Part shown: one piece after another, positions 10,638 to 24,727 of the stretch
Layout: each line of letters starts with the position of its first letter
How positions within the stretch are numbered: position 1 is the stretch's first letter
DNA from: Phytopythium helicoides
Lineage: Eukaryota; Oomycota; Peronosporomycetes; Pythiales; Pythiaceae
Direction: 5' to 3'
DNA: 64,000 nt
NCBI GenBank assembly: GCA_024867545.1
Contig: JANFNE010000046.1
Location: 124,001 to 188,000, forward strand
Program-made: the position numbers and the translations under genes
The notes under the pieces: model-generated
What the model saw: the letters and a program-made list of their open reading frames with translations, nothing else
What the model was told of the DNA's origin: nothing
Database searches by the model: none

Positions 10638-13600
10638 ATGCCGGAGTTGGTAGCCCGCCCCGCCTCGACAACTTCAACGTGGGTAACCGCGCACTTCAAG
10701 TTGGTTACGCGAGGCTACGAGCCGCCAAACGACGCCTCGGGCTCAGTCGAGATGGCGACCGCGGGGCTGCGATTGCGACTGCTGGAGCCCTCGCTGGGCG
10801 TCGTGGGTGGCGGATGCGTGCTGCTCGTGCACGGCCGCGGCTTCCGCCCGCCGCCGCACTCGCTGCTCGTGCGATTCCGGCTCTCAGACGCCAGGGACTG
10901 CAAGGTGGACGTGCCCGGCCGCTTCCTGCTAGAGTCACAGCTCGAGGTGGTCGTCCCGTCCTTCGAGAGCGAGTTTAACGCCGTCGTCAGCAGCCGCACG
11001 AACCTCGCCATGTCCTCGGCGTCCGTCACGTCCGCACCGCAGGTGCTGCGCGTCTCGGTCGAGGTTATCCTCGACTCGACCGTCACGTCCAACACGCTCG
11101 AGTACCGCATCCATCAGGCGCTCGCCGTGCGCAGGATATGTCCGCAGCATGTGCTTATGGCGCCGCCGACGACCGTCACACTGACGCTTAACATCCTCAA
11201 ACTTCCGAGCCGTTTGGCGACGTCCACCAAGGTTGCAGAGCGGCCACTAGACGAGATCAGCTCGCTGCCAGTGTTCGTGCGAGTCAAGCAAAAGGCAGAG
11301 CGGACAGGCATCGTATCGGAGCAGACGCGGCCTGGCAGGTGGAGCGTGTCGCCGCAAGGTGTCTTTGAAGTCGAGTTCGATGCCGTGATGCTCGCATACG
11401 GCCCCGCGCTAGTCGAAGTATCTCTCAATCGGGTGCACTACTTCCACGGAGCGGACAAATCGCCCGAGACAATGGGCTACCGGGTCCAGAGAGATGTATT
11501 GATTGAAACGATGGATCCTTCCACCATCGATGTCGCAAGTGGCCGAGCGACCGAGGTTCGAATCTTTGGTACGGGTTTCATTGACTCGGGTGATCTCGTG
11601 GTCTCCTTGGCACAGCGCGAATTGCCAACAAAGTCGGCACAAGGTGCGAATCAACCTTTATCCATTGTCACAATTGCTCAACTCAATGCGACGTTCGTGA
11701 GTAGCAAAGAGATTCACTGCAATGTCCAAGCAAATATGCCTTTCGGACTCACCACGTTCCGCGTATCGCCAAATGGTGGAAAGCAGTTCGGCAATACTAG
11801 TGTGGTGGCTCTGCTTTATCGAAACAGACCGCTGGAAGCGATAGCACCCGCTAACGGCAGTCTCTCTGGCAACACCACGGTGAAAATTCACCATCTGTGC
11901 TTGCCTTTGGAGGCTGTCGACGCACTTTCGCAGGTGCAAAACCTAGTTCCGCCCAAGAAAGTCCGGATTCGATTTCAAGCACTCAACGCGGACGGGTCAC
12001 CAATTGAAGGGCTATGTAAGACAGTAAGTGCAGAGGGATTCACAATTCCAGGCGAAGGCGGTGGTGATTCTCGGTCGACTGAATTAGGTGCTATCCTATG
12101 TCGTACCCCATCGTTTATGGAGGAGCTTAAGACCCTTCAAGGCCTTGGACAAAAGGTACTGTTCGATTATGATGGAGACGTTCCACTTCGAGTGAAGCGA
12201 TGCAAAGTTTCCATCGCACTGGGTAGTGACGCATTTTTTGGCGCGCTCGACTTTGCTTACTATTTCCCCCCAACGATTCGGTCCATCACAAGGCATCATG
12301 GTCCGTCTTCGGGAGGCACGTCGATAATTCTTCGCATGAAGTACAAAGTTCCATGCCGTCTTCCAATATTAGTTCGATTTCTCTCTCTGAAGAGTAACCT
12401 ATGCAAAATCGTGAACGGCAGGCGATTTACCGACAGCACAGATGAGGACCAAGTATCGGAGAGTCAGCAATTCAAATTAAACTCCACGGTAAACGAGCTC
12501 GTGGACGACGATCCCGACTGCTTAATTTGCGTTGTGTCGCCGAATTGGAATGAGACTGAAGAGCTACCCCTGTTGACTAAGATTCAGATTTCATACGACG
12601 GAGGCACAGAATTCTATCCTCTTGATGCCGTTGAGCCGCCTCCACTAACTTCACCTCGATCTCAAAAAATGTCGTTCAACCAAACTGTTGCGCAGGCAAT
12701 GGTTCGAGACTGGTCGTATCTGTACTTTTTGTTTTACAAAACCCCAACATTCAATGCTGTACTTCCAATGTCGGCAGACATTCAAGGAGGGAGTTCAATC
12801 CGCATCATGGGTGATGATATTATTGACCACGGTGCTCAAGTGTCTGTGATTTTCCACTCACCGCACATGAGCCGGAAAGTACTTGGATTCGTGGAAAAAG
12901 GAGAGGTCCGATGCTGTGCACCGCCATTTAACGTTGGCCCAGTCAGCGTTTATGTTTCATTCAACTCTGAGCAATATACAAAGTGCGCGTTCCGAGATCC
13001 TGAAACGACCCGATTAATCGACTTTGTCTTCTACAGCTCGCCGTCAATTCAGTCCATCAGCCCTCTGTGTGCTAGTGTGTCGAAACCTAGTGTTATAAAG
13101 ATTTTCGGTGCCAATTTGATAGAGACAGGGAGAATCAAGGTGCGATTCAGTTTTATCAACTCACACGGGAAGTCAACCCACAAAGATGTACCTGGAAAGG
13201 CTAGGGATGGTGTGATTACTGCCACCACACCAATGTTTCCGAACGAATTTGCAAACTCTACGGCAAGCGTCGATGTTGCTCTAAATAGCAATGATTTCAC
13301 TGGAAGCTGTGCCATGCTGCATTACTTTGGGTCGTACCAAATTCAACGAGTTGAGCCTCGAATCGGTGCGGCGGAAATCCCAATACCACTAACAATTCAT
13401 CTCTCACCGTCGCTTGTAACCGACAAAGTGATGGTGCTCTTTCGGTTCAAGGTGAAGGCATTGAATGAAGAGTCATCTTTTGGACCTATTGACGTGAAAA
13501 GATGGCAAGGTGATAGATTTGAACTTACGCTCCCCGCCGTTGCAGAATATACCGATACAATTGCTGCTCTTGAGAATCTTTCTATTGATGTTTCATTCGA

Positions 13601-16600
13601 TGGAGCAAGTTTCCACACAATTGGGGATTTGCTATCCTACTATAAGATTTACAACATCCCCCATCTGACATCAATGACTCCGCTGTACGGTTTATTTGAT
13701 TGTGAGACCGAAATTGTTGCGCACGGCTCATATCTGCAGCTCGGAGACACGGTAAAAATTGCACTATATTTGCGGAGTGAAAGCAGGTCAGGTGAAAGCC
13801 ATACTCAAATCCCAGCAGCTATCGTCGTTGGTGAAGTCAATGTCAAGCGTCAGACAATGGTATGGAGATGCCCTCCTCTAACCCATATCTGCTCAGACAC
13901 CAGGTCGGGGACTGCAATTCCTGGACGAATGATACTCGAAGAATACCTGACCATGCGGATCAGCGTGATTGATGGACAGGCGATGGCGCTACCATTTAGA
14001 TTTCGGTATTACCGGATGCCACTATTACTAGCCATGGACCCATCTATAGGCTACACGTGCAGTGGGTCGGTTGTGTCTTTCGAATTCGAGGAAGTAATCG
14101 AGACCCCAACCGTCGATTTTCGCTTTGGCAAAAGTGAACCTTCAGGTGGTCGAGTGCGAGAAAACCGTTTTGTTGAGTGCTTCTCGCCAGAAGTCGAAAA
14201 AGGAGCGCATGAAGTTTCTGTTTCATTTAACGAACAGCATTACAAATTGCTACACGTAAACGCTGTTAGTAGCGCAAGTGTTGCAAATACGGAGACTAAA
14301 CCCGTGAACAGTAAAGACGATATGGCTGATAAACTTGATGAGTATGTCACTGAAATGCCTAAAGTTGCAACGTTTGAAGCTTTTCCTCTACCAGTATTCA
14401 TGGTACCACGCAGCAGCGACCGTGTGTGCGGCTTCGGCCCAATCAGCGGTGGAACCATTGTGTTGATAAAGGGTCTTGGATTTGTACCAGGAACCCGAAT
14501 TTATGTTCGGTTTTGCTCTCCATACAAGGATGGACTCGGCGAAGGAACATCAGACGTGATTGTCAAAGCTGGAGTTGTCGACGCCCAGACCATTCAGTGC
14601 GCTACTCCCCCGTCGCTTCGACCGGGCCGAGTCGGACTCCATGTTTCCTACAATTTGCAGCAGTTCATTGATTCAACGTGCTGCTTTGAATACCATCGGG
14701 CACCATCATTCACCGGGAAAGGAATTTTGTGTGGTCCAGTGTCGGGAAGAACCCCAGTTTGTCTAATTGTAAGCAGTGAAGATGGCTTGCCTACCAACAA
14801 AACTCTTATTGAATGTGCTGTTCGCTTCATGGGAGAAAATGGCGGCTACTCCCAAGATGTACTTGCCGAATTTGATGCAACCACGTTATCGATTTCATGC
14901 ACAGCCCCTGCATGGCCAGCCAACGAACTGGTGCGACTACACGTCACTCTGTCCCGTGGTGCGTTTGAGCAGTTTGTAGACTCTCGCGTGCAGTTTCTTT
15001 TCTACGATCCTCCAGAAGGTGTTATCCGAATAGAGCCTTGTGCTGGACCTGTTACTGGAGGCACGAACGTCCTTGCATGGTGTGGGAAAATTGTGGACAC
15101 CGGGGAAATCACAGTATGCATCACACTTTGCAATCCTGCCGCCAACTCCGAAACAAATGAACTGGAGGACAAGCCATCACTACCATTGAATGCTAAACCA
15201 GAAGCAACTTCCATCTTGGTAAAGGGGACAATCGTTGGCGACGCGGTGAGCTTTGTTACGCCTGCTGTCGACACCGCGTGCGTGGCTTTTCTCAATATCT
15301 CGCTCAATGGAATCAACTATACTTCCATTCAACAACAGAGCAACCTGAAATATGTCTACTATGTGTCGCCGGTCGTCCGTCAGATATTTCCTCAGTGGTG
15401 CTCAACGGAAGTTCCGAGTACTATTCGAGTCGGTGGTGATTACTTTTGCGACTACGGTTGCCGAGTCATGATGCGATTTGTGCGGCAGCAACATGCAAAC
15501 CCAGATCAAGCTGAACTGGACGCAGATGCAATCACGGAGGCCAGACTAGTACCGGGAGGGCAAGTGACCGACGCAGGATCATCGCTGTTTCAGATTGAGG
15601 GGATGTTTCCGCTTCTTTCGCCAGGTTTCTATGAGGTCGAAGTTAGCCTTAATGGTCAGCAATTTTCTAATTCGCACTATATGGGCGCTACATTTGGAAA
15701 TTTTAGCGGTGGAATATGTACTTCTCTCCTGCCACTTCGAGTATTTGGATCACCCTTCTTTTTGGCCACCTCGACTGGTCCAGCAGCAGGTGGGTCGTCT
15801 ATTGTGTTATTCCTAGCAAATAAGCTCTTAAAAATACTTGCAAAGGAAAACAAGTGCTCTGTGCAATTTACTCCACTTCGAGTGTCGGGGGAAACCCCGT
15901 TGCCGACGGGACTGAGCTCAAGTGCTAAGAATCCGTCTTACTCTACTCTAGATTCTGTAGTTGTTCCGGGGGAGATTGACCACACTAACAGTAAAGTAAC
16001 TTGCCGAGCTCCACTTCTCCGAGTTGCGTGTACTGCAACCGTTGATCTTCTGTTGCCTCCGTCACTAGCCTCATCCGACTCCAAGAATAGTGTTGCACAG
16101 CTGTTTAACGTTAAAGAGAGAGAGAAGTATTACTCCTACGAGTCTCCTGGAATAACGGAAATCTATCCTTGCTGTGGTCCTATCAGTGGAGGCACATTTA
16201 TCGTCATCGAAACAACTAATGTGATTGACACGGGCCAAATATTCGTTCGTTTTCGGTCTTCAACTAATGATCGAGAGTGTACGATGATTCCTGGCACCTA
16301 CAGTCGTAGGTTTCCTGATGGGTCATTAAGCAGTTCGCCCTTGATTATTTGTCAGACGCCGCCTGTGGTATTTGTCGACAAAACTATCACCGAACCAGTT
16401 GGGTCAACCGTTGGATCATCGATCAGTGTGCCTCAACCGCCTCCTACCATGTCGTCAAACTTGGCATCGATACGCCGACCTAGGGATCTGGTTATCGGCA
16501 AAGTTCGAACGCAAATGTACCTGAATATGGCAGAGCAGAGCGTAAAGGCTCGTGCCGTGGCCACCAAGAATCCGGATAGAAGCATGACCTCGACTAATGT

Positions 16601-19600
16601 TCTACGTCTAACCCGTATACTTCCAAAACCTACCATGGCCCCCGATAGTTGTGTGGCCTCGAGTTTGGATCTCACTCTTGGTACCACAGTTCTCGTAGAT
16701 TTCACGCTAAACGCTGGTGAGCAGTTCATCGCTCACAGTGTAAAATTTTATTACCATGGAGAGCTTGACCCTAGCGAAATTAAATGGTCTCCGCGTCATT
16801 TGCCTACCAAATCGATTAATCGGACATCAGCGTTGGCCAGGTTTCTGACGGTTCATCTCCCAAAAGGACTGCGTCTGAACGATGCAGCCGATCGCATTTC
16901 GTTTCGGTTCGATGGAGACCCGCAGCCACTACTAGCAAAGCGAAGAGGGTCCAGTATTGTGCTACACGAAACTACTACCACAAGAGAGCTAGTGAGTTTG
17001 GATGCACCGAAACTCCGGAGCCAGGCAACTTCTAGACGAAGAAGTACTATTATGCGAAACACTAGCATTTCTGCGTCGTCAGGGTCTCTTTTGTCAAGTT
17101 CGACCCCACCGACTGCATTGTTTACTGTGTCAACTCAGCCGGGCCGTCCACGAGTGCGACAAACAGCAAACGTTCGATCTGATTTCCCTTCTTCTGTACC
17201 TTCACGAGCGCCAGTTGCCCCGCTAACACCATATATAGTTGGGAAAGTAGTGAGTGCGAGCGAATTATCATGTCCCATCCCTGATTTTTCAACTGAAGGG
17301 CCAGTCAAGGTGTTCCTGTCACTTAATGCTCAGCAGTTTGTATGTCTTGGTGTGATATATCTTCACAGCCCCATAGCGATTGTTGAAGATGAACGATTTC
17401 GCTTTTGCTCGAGTGTAGGCGGCACTCGGTTTACGCTTCGAAGTACCATTTCATCTGTTCTCCGATATGTTCTCCCAGGAGAAATTACAAACGAGGATGA
17501 GCAACGAAAAAGCGTATATCAAAACGTGTTACGCCAGCAGAGTAGAGCATGCCCAGTAATTGGGTCAACTGATATCGCCAACGAATCCACATCTGAATTA
17601 TCCTGTGCAATGTCGGAGGCTGAAAACAACTCAGAGATTCGTTGGAAGAACCGGCTTTTCTGCACATTTCATGTGTTGCTACTCCCTGCAAACCCGAGCT
17701 TGCTCATGAAAGTGTCTGTAACGGCTTCTCGGCCCGAGTGCAATTCTGAAATCGGCGTTCAAACACCAGATTCCAATGGATCATGCGTATTTGAAGTGAC
17801 AGACTGGGTTGGAGATGTATGTTTTCGAGCAGAGCTACCTTCCGAAACAGGATACACCTCATACTCCTTCCTTGCATCTTCCGATACAAATAATGCACGC
17901 GAATGGTCGACTGAATCAGCTAGCGTTCCGATTATTCTGATGCAGTACCCATCTCCGGATCGGGTCAGCATAGCTTTGTTCACATCATTTGGTTGCACCC
18001 ACTTGACCCCTCGTTTTCGCCGTCGTGATGGGTCATTCTTCGAGCTCAAGGCATCAATAAAAAAGAGAATAAATGCACCTAGAGGCGTTATTCAGACTGT
18101 TGAGGTGGGCCGAGATGCGTTGACATCCATGAAAATTGATGAGGCGATATTTTCGGTAGAGGACGAAGAGGAAAACTCCGATACACTTAAGCCAGACTAT
18201 GACGCTGAACCGAAGAACACGTCGAGACACACCTTTGTTCAAATTTTGGTTGCTAGTTGCAAAACAGTAGATGTTTGTTTGTTTGGTGAGTTCAATGGCC
18301 GACCCTTTGTCTGGACAGTAGCTACTATTCGATTAGTTGCAGACGACAGTAATGGTGTTGAGGTAAGAAGAATCGATTGTATGGGTTCCCAATGTGATGC
18401 TACCAGATCACAGGCCACATGCGCAACGGAAAATATTCTTCTGCAAAAATCAGCACTACCTACAAGCATGTACAGCGTTCCCATCCACATTTACTTCAGT
18501 GCAGCCGACTCCAGCCTTAATTTGTCAGTGTATGCATCAGCGAGTTTGGTACTTGGAGGTTCATCCGATATCGTTAGCTTTACGAGCACACTTGAGAAAC
18601 TCCAGGAGGTTACAATGGAATGTATCATGCCTCCTCTTCCATTTAGTGGGCCAACAAATGTAATGGTGTGTTTCGGTGGCGTCATGTTTTCAAACATCGT
18701 TTGCATTCAATGCTACGATCCTCGAACGTGGAAGATTCTTGCCGTAGAGCCACCGTGTGGAATTGCACGAAGGGCCATAGGTTTGAGAATCAAAGGCAAG
18801 GATTTTGTGGAAACCAATAAGATCACTGTCCGATTTGCTGACGAGCACAGATACTTTACAATATGTGGGGCTCTTGAGCGAAATCACCTGTTGGTTGTCC
18901 GCATTGCCGCAATCAAGAACATTCGGGGCTTGATGAATGCCATTGGAAGTAGTGGGATCTCTAATATAGTCCCAAGCTCGCCACCACAACAAAAGCGAGA
19001 TGACGAAAAAGGACCCAGTGCAGTCTCGAGTCTCGGAATCCCGTTACCAACAACGTTCACTCTGACAGTTCGCATCGAGTGCGGGGATCAAAGCGTTTTT
19101 GCGTCATGCCGAGAAGCAACTGTTATGACTGCACTTTCGACGAACTCTGCCCTCAGCTGGGAAGAGCAGTTCGAGATCCAAGTCGTGTCCAAACTCACTT
19201 CCCTTCTTGTCCTGACACTTGAAATCTCGGACTCAACTCTTCCCAGGCCTCTCGAGATTGCACGTGGTATTGCTTATCTTCACCAGTTGCAAGAGGGAGT
19301 TCAACGACGTTTATCTATTGGGTTAGAGCGCCATTTTTACCGCGGTGCGCTGCTTCAGCAAAATCTTGGCGCCGGGGGAGCATCAGATGGTGAAATCGAT
19401 CTAGCGCTTCACTTGTCTCCGCTTATGCTTCAGCCTGACGTCATCTTTTGCTCCATCGATGGCTTACCCAAACCAGGCTTGCTTACCGTTCAGGTTTCTC
19501 CCGGTGGAAATCGGTTTCCAGCTCTGCCTCCAACTGGAGAGCCGAGAAACGCATCTCCAAACTCATTTCAAGTCTACGATTCACCAACTGTAACCAAAAC

Positions 19601-22600
19601 AATTCCACGTGTGCTTCCGCGGTCAACAGGGGGAGAGATCCAAATCTGTGGATCTGGTTTCATCGATGTCGACGGAACTGGGCGTGTATGCGTTCGCCTA
19701 TTTTGTTGCCTGAAGGCGCATTTTGATCGAACCGAGGACGAATCTCAGGTACTTGATGCAATTAACCGTGTCGAGCGGCTAAGTCGAGTTGGTTTAAATG
19801 GAGAGTTCTTTGTTCGGGACATCCAGGGAGCAGTGACATCTCCTACTACGATCTCATGTGTGTTGCCTGCCTCTCTGTCGAGCTACAAAATATTTTACCG
19901 TATCTCATTCGACGGGCGAGAGTATACCAAAGCCTCTACCGAGTCACAAGTTGTCATGTTCAGTGTGCACTCAATTGAACCGAAAGGTGGACCAATCAGT
20001 GGAAACACCTACGCAGCTCTAAGTGGAATTAACATCAATGCCTGTTTAGCACTCTCTTCAGCAAGCGGATCGGCCCTTACCCCTTCCGTTCGCCTAACTT
20101 GGATGCGAGGTTGCAGAGAACTTGAAAGTGTTGTATTGCCTGGTGAATTTTACCCACCTGACGATACAATCTACTTCTACACTCCCCAAAGTCGATTCGG
20201 GCTGCAAAATATCGCAGTCAACATTGAATTGGCTCTCGTGAGTGCTGTAGGACCAGATTCACAGAGGGTTGGTTCATTTGCTGCTGAGACTCGATTCAGC
20301 AGGGATGAAGTCAGTTTCATTATGTATAAGGTCCCGATCGTTCGAGGTGTTACACCAATCTCTTCCCTTATACCTGGTGTAACATCAATAGAGCTTTCGA
20401 TCCAGGGGTTTGATGAAAAGGCTACAAGGAAATTAAAGCCTGCTTTCAAAGTCCGATTCAAACAGCGCGGACAGATGCAAATCGCGGACGTCAATGTAGT
20501 TTCTGAAGCCAGATTTGATTGTCTTGTACCCCGTTTCAATATCAACCGAGCTGTCGCAACAGAAGTTTCGTCGCAACCAGCAATCTCCAAGAGCACCCAA
20601 GTATCCCCAAGGGCAAAAGCGCCACATTCCATTCTTCCTGCGAATCCTTTACGATCGGTCAAAGGCCCAGCCAAGATCTGGGCTCGAGGACACGGGATAT
20701 TTGTTGTTATCCTAAGCGCACGAAACCTACGAGTGAGCAAAAAACACACTTGCAATCCGTTCGCGATTGTCTCATGTGGTAAGTCACAGCTCAAAAGTAC
20801 GCGGAAGGATGGTACATTCGCCCCGGTTTGGAACGAGCTATTCGATTTTGAGTGGCCGACGACCGCGTCAAATGCCTCTCAACCGGTTGTAATTCGCGTC
20901 ATTGTCGAGAACCAGCTCACTCTCGATCAGAGCGAGTTTCTCGGACAGATTGAGCTTCAATTTGATGCTAGGCAGGCTCAAATCCCTTTGGCATTTCGAG
21001 CCTGGTTACCACTTCAACACCTTCGTGGAAAGCGAGATACTCGCTTGACCGAGCCGAGATACGGAAACACTGGCTTGGGCGAGATTGATGTTTCAGTTGC
21101 AATCGTTCCTGATCCAGCGCAGACTGCTATAGCAATCTCTCAGCCTCGGACTGGACGCGACAGTAGTTCCGCTACCGCCTCTCTTCGAGCATCGATTATC
21201 TCGGTAATATCTGCCCATATTGCGTCAAAAAAGGATATTCATGAACCTGCGGCGTCCTGCACACTGTCTACGCCTTCACGCAAAGAGCGCCTATTGCGGG
21301 TATTTAAGCAAAAGCGTCCACCGTCATCCACGGTTCCGACTGAATTACAAATTGATCTTGCTCTGAATGGACAAGATTTTTGGTCAGCAGTGCCAACACG
21401 GTGCGTGCTCCTTCCGCTATGTTCATTCCGGAAGGAGATTCTCTGGTTTTGACTGTTGAAATATGTGCCTCAGATGCTACACGCTTCCGCCAGCCATAAT
21501 TTTTGGAGTTGAGCCTGCCTTCATATCTGTCTCCGGTGGCTCCATAATGTATATTTCTGGTCTCAATTTTGTCAACTCTGGTCTTGTGCGAGTGGCATTC
21601 GTAGCCGAGAGCGCATCTATACATAAACGAGTTAAGGACTCGATTATTGTTGACGCAAGATTTCGCTCAAGTACCAGCCTCGTCTGTGTGTCTCCTCCAC
21701 TAACATATTTGTGTGCTGAACAAGTAACCAGTGTCAAGATCTACGTATGCCTCAATGGCGTCGACTTTGATAGTATCGCTTTACCCCGAGAAGTAGTCAA
21801 ACTCTCCAGCATTAGTGAAGGCGGACCAGCAAATCAATTTCCTGGAGTTGAAGAAACTGTGATAGCTAATAACCACCCAAAAGTGAGCACCCAGCCAGCT
21901 ACATCCCGAGTAAATATTGTATTTGATCACGACCGTTACTTATTAGCTTGCCCTATTGCATCAACCACGGACGACGTAAATTTATCACAGCCCCCAGTTC
22001 TTGAGTGCCGAGCTCGAGTATACCAAATCCCAAACGTGGTGTCTATGAGACCAACGGATGGGGTTTACACCTCGCATTTGACCTTCGAAGGCTCCAATTT
22101 TACAAACACTGGTGTCGCCATTGGTAAGTAGACCTGTACCCCCCTGTATACGAATCAACTAGGCATTTACGTCCACATGTATGAGCAGCCCGCTTCAGAT
22201 CTACAAGTGCCGACTCTGATGTGCGTGTATCCCCTTTGGACGTCCATTCATCACTTCAAATGACTTGCAGTGTTCCGGACTTTCCCCGTGGGACAGTTGT
22301 TCGTATAGAAATATCGATGAACGGCGTTGAATTCTTCCCTGTTGAAACTGAGCTTCGACTTTATCAGCTACCCAGACTGACCAATCTCGTCCCTGACTGG
22401 ATTTCGACCAGCTTTTCAATGCCTTTGAAGCTTCAAGGAATCAATTTAGCAGCGACTGCAGCTAGCGCTACACCGAAGAGTGCCCCACTGGTTCACATAT
22501 CAATGATGCGCGGCCATACTACGAGAATTGTCTCGGCACCTTGTGTTGATGGAGAAGTACATTGCTTGATACCTCCAGAGTTTTTGTCACCCTCAATTCA

Positions 22601-24644
22601 TGCTGCCCAAACGCCAGACAAATTGGTTCTAGCGCCTCCGATCTTGGTTGACGTTCGACTTGGTGGGGCTCGAAAGCCGGTACGTGATCTCACCAGTAAG
22701 TTTTCGTCCTCTCAATGATCGTCACCTAATCAGTATGAATTGCACGTATAGATGACAGGTCTGCCCCTGCCTTTACGAATCTATCAGCATATTCCAACTG
22801 TATCGAGCGTTGCCCCAATGAACGGTCCTGTTTATGGTGGATTTACTGTTGTGGTTGAAGGCAGAAACTTTGTCGACACTTCTAGTATTAGCATCCGCTT
22901 CCAGTACTTCCACCTCATAACGGATCAAAAAGACAGAACTCCTTCAACTGATAGTACTAGCAGCATTGATGAGGCTGAAAAAGGTCGACGGAGCGATGAT
23001 AGCGGGTCAAAGTCCACGACCGCTGCAGTTTCCACCATCACTCCTGTTTTAAGCGATGATTTCTCACCAGACGCACCAATATTTGTGGATGCTCCTGGCA
23101 AGTTTGTTTCATCAGAACGTTTGATTTGCTCTGCCCCCACCTTTCCGAAAGAAGGAGTCTATATCGTGCTCGTTGCTCTTAACGGTGTAGAATTTAGTTC
23201 TGTCAACGAAGCAACATGGTTTCTCGCGTGGCAGAACTGGCAAAAGCGGAAACAACTACTCGTTCACGATATATTTGCAGCCCCACGTCTTGCGCGAGAG
23301 ATTGATGTTTCAGTTCTGTCTCCGCGAGGCGCTGATGCGTCAGAGATAACTGTGGTCGGTACACTAGACGAAGGTGAGATCGAGCGCTTACGACGCAAGA
23401 CAGCGTTCATGCTACCTCAGATCAAAGGTACAAGTCGGTCGCAGCAAAGTGAGGGTGATTACGCTCGCACTCGTGGATTTGATCCATTTGCAGAGGAAGA
23501 GCTAGAAGACGATATTGCTGAGCTTGTGAGCCCAAAGCTACTTCACTGGCACCCAGCGTCTGCCGCTGATGAAAAGTACGTTGCTATTGTTATTTTACTG
23601 GGACATTTGTACTTATCATGATTGCATGAACGAAGGGGGCGGCCATTGCTAGCGTTATTGGAGACGCTTTGTAACTCTCGCGAGTCTCAAAAAATCATCT
23701 GCCGACGGCTGCGTATCGTCTTTCGTATGAAAGGTGCGCCAATCGACAGTTTCGGTGAAGGTGAGAGGGGTGAAGACCTTGGACACACTCGTGTCAGTGC
23801 GTTCGAAGCTACATACTCTGCTTTTGCTCAAGGACTTCGGTTAATTTTTCCACATGCGCTCGAGCGAGACATTGAAGCCCTGTGGACCTCCTGTGGGGGA
23901 AGTGCAAGTGGGAGACTGACATACAAAAATCTGATGGATAAGGTTATACACCGAATCCCTGATCGTCGTTCGGGAAGCCCGGAGCCAGGACCAACACATT
24001 ACAACCCACAGTTTGACATCGTCAGTCCTAGAGCACCTGCTGCGGTAGTACTACCTCAAGTCGCAGAGCCAGAGATCGTGGCAGGCCTTCCGTCAGAGTT
24101 ATTTATTAACTATGATCATGCGTACAAGGCTGTCAAACCCACAGCACCTAGCACAACCTTCCGAAAGCGCAAGTTTAATACGTCTTGGTGTAATCCTGTT
24201 TCAAAAGAAGAGGTAACAGTGGTTCGAGATAGCAAGTCCCCCGAAACGGGAAATACCAAATCAGCAAAAGCATCGCATTTCCCTGAACAGGGGGCACACA
24301 CGCTAACAATCATATCTGAAGAAACTACCAATGCTCCATTGGCTGAGTCGATTGCTCCCGCATTGATACCAGTTATTCCGAAATCAACACTTCCTGAGCT
24401 TACTCCCGTTGTGACGCCAAAACCAATCAACGGAGAAGAAATCAGTGAAATAGCCCATCGGGTTAACGCTGCGACCTCTGCTGCAGCACTCCAGAGCGGG
24501 TCAAATCTGTTCTATAATGATATCGCCCCTATATACCTCAAGTTTTTGCGGTCCAAAGAGATTCAGAAACTCATGAAGATTGGAGACGATGCTGTGGATC
24601 CTGGTACCCGTCCAACAACACGGAGTGGGTTCGAAAAACGGTGA
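10638..24644 (+). CDS. Giant IPT/TIG-repeat protein with C2 and SHIPPO-like segments, probably flagellar
   Basis: Five exons: 10638-21400, 21474-22123, 22189-22679, 22752-23575, 23636-24644. All junctions keep frame and the spliced length is exactly 4,579 codons, stop included. A second ATG at 10752 (MATAGLRLRLLEPSLG) may be the true start. The body is built of immunoglobulin-like IPT/TIG units; at least 16 show the P-x2-G-x2-x-GGT-x-I-x-I-x-G-x2-F type opening (for example FGPISGGTIVLIKGLGF, IYPCCGPISGGTFIVI). A C2 domain lies at about residues 3350-3480 (GIFVVILSARNLRVSKKHTCNPF) and a C2-like segment at about 2805-2880. The last exons hold an EF-hand-like helical region and PGPTHYNPQF, like the SHIPPO/STPGR motif of ciliary microtubule proteins. 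There is no signal peptide or membrane helix, so it should be intracellular. Neighbours suggest an axonemal role; the precise function is unknown. Confidence 0.8.
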
Positions 24645-24727
24645 CGCATAGTGATATCTTTCTAGTAAAATTTTGTATAAATGCAACATGTGAACAGAGT
24701 TTTGCCAAACCCTCCCTACTGTTTTCT

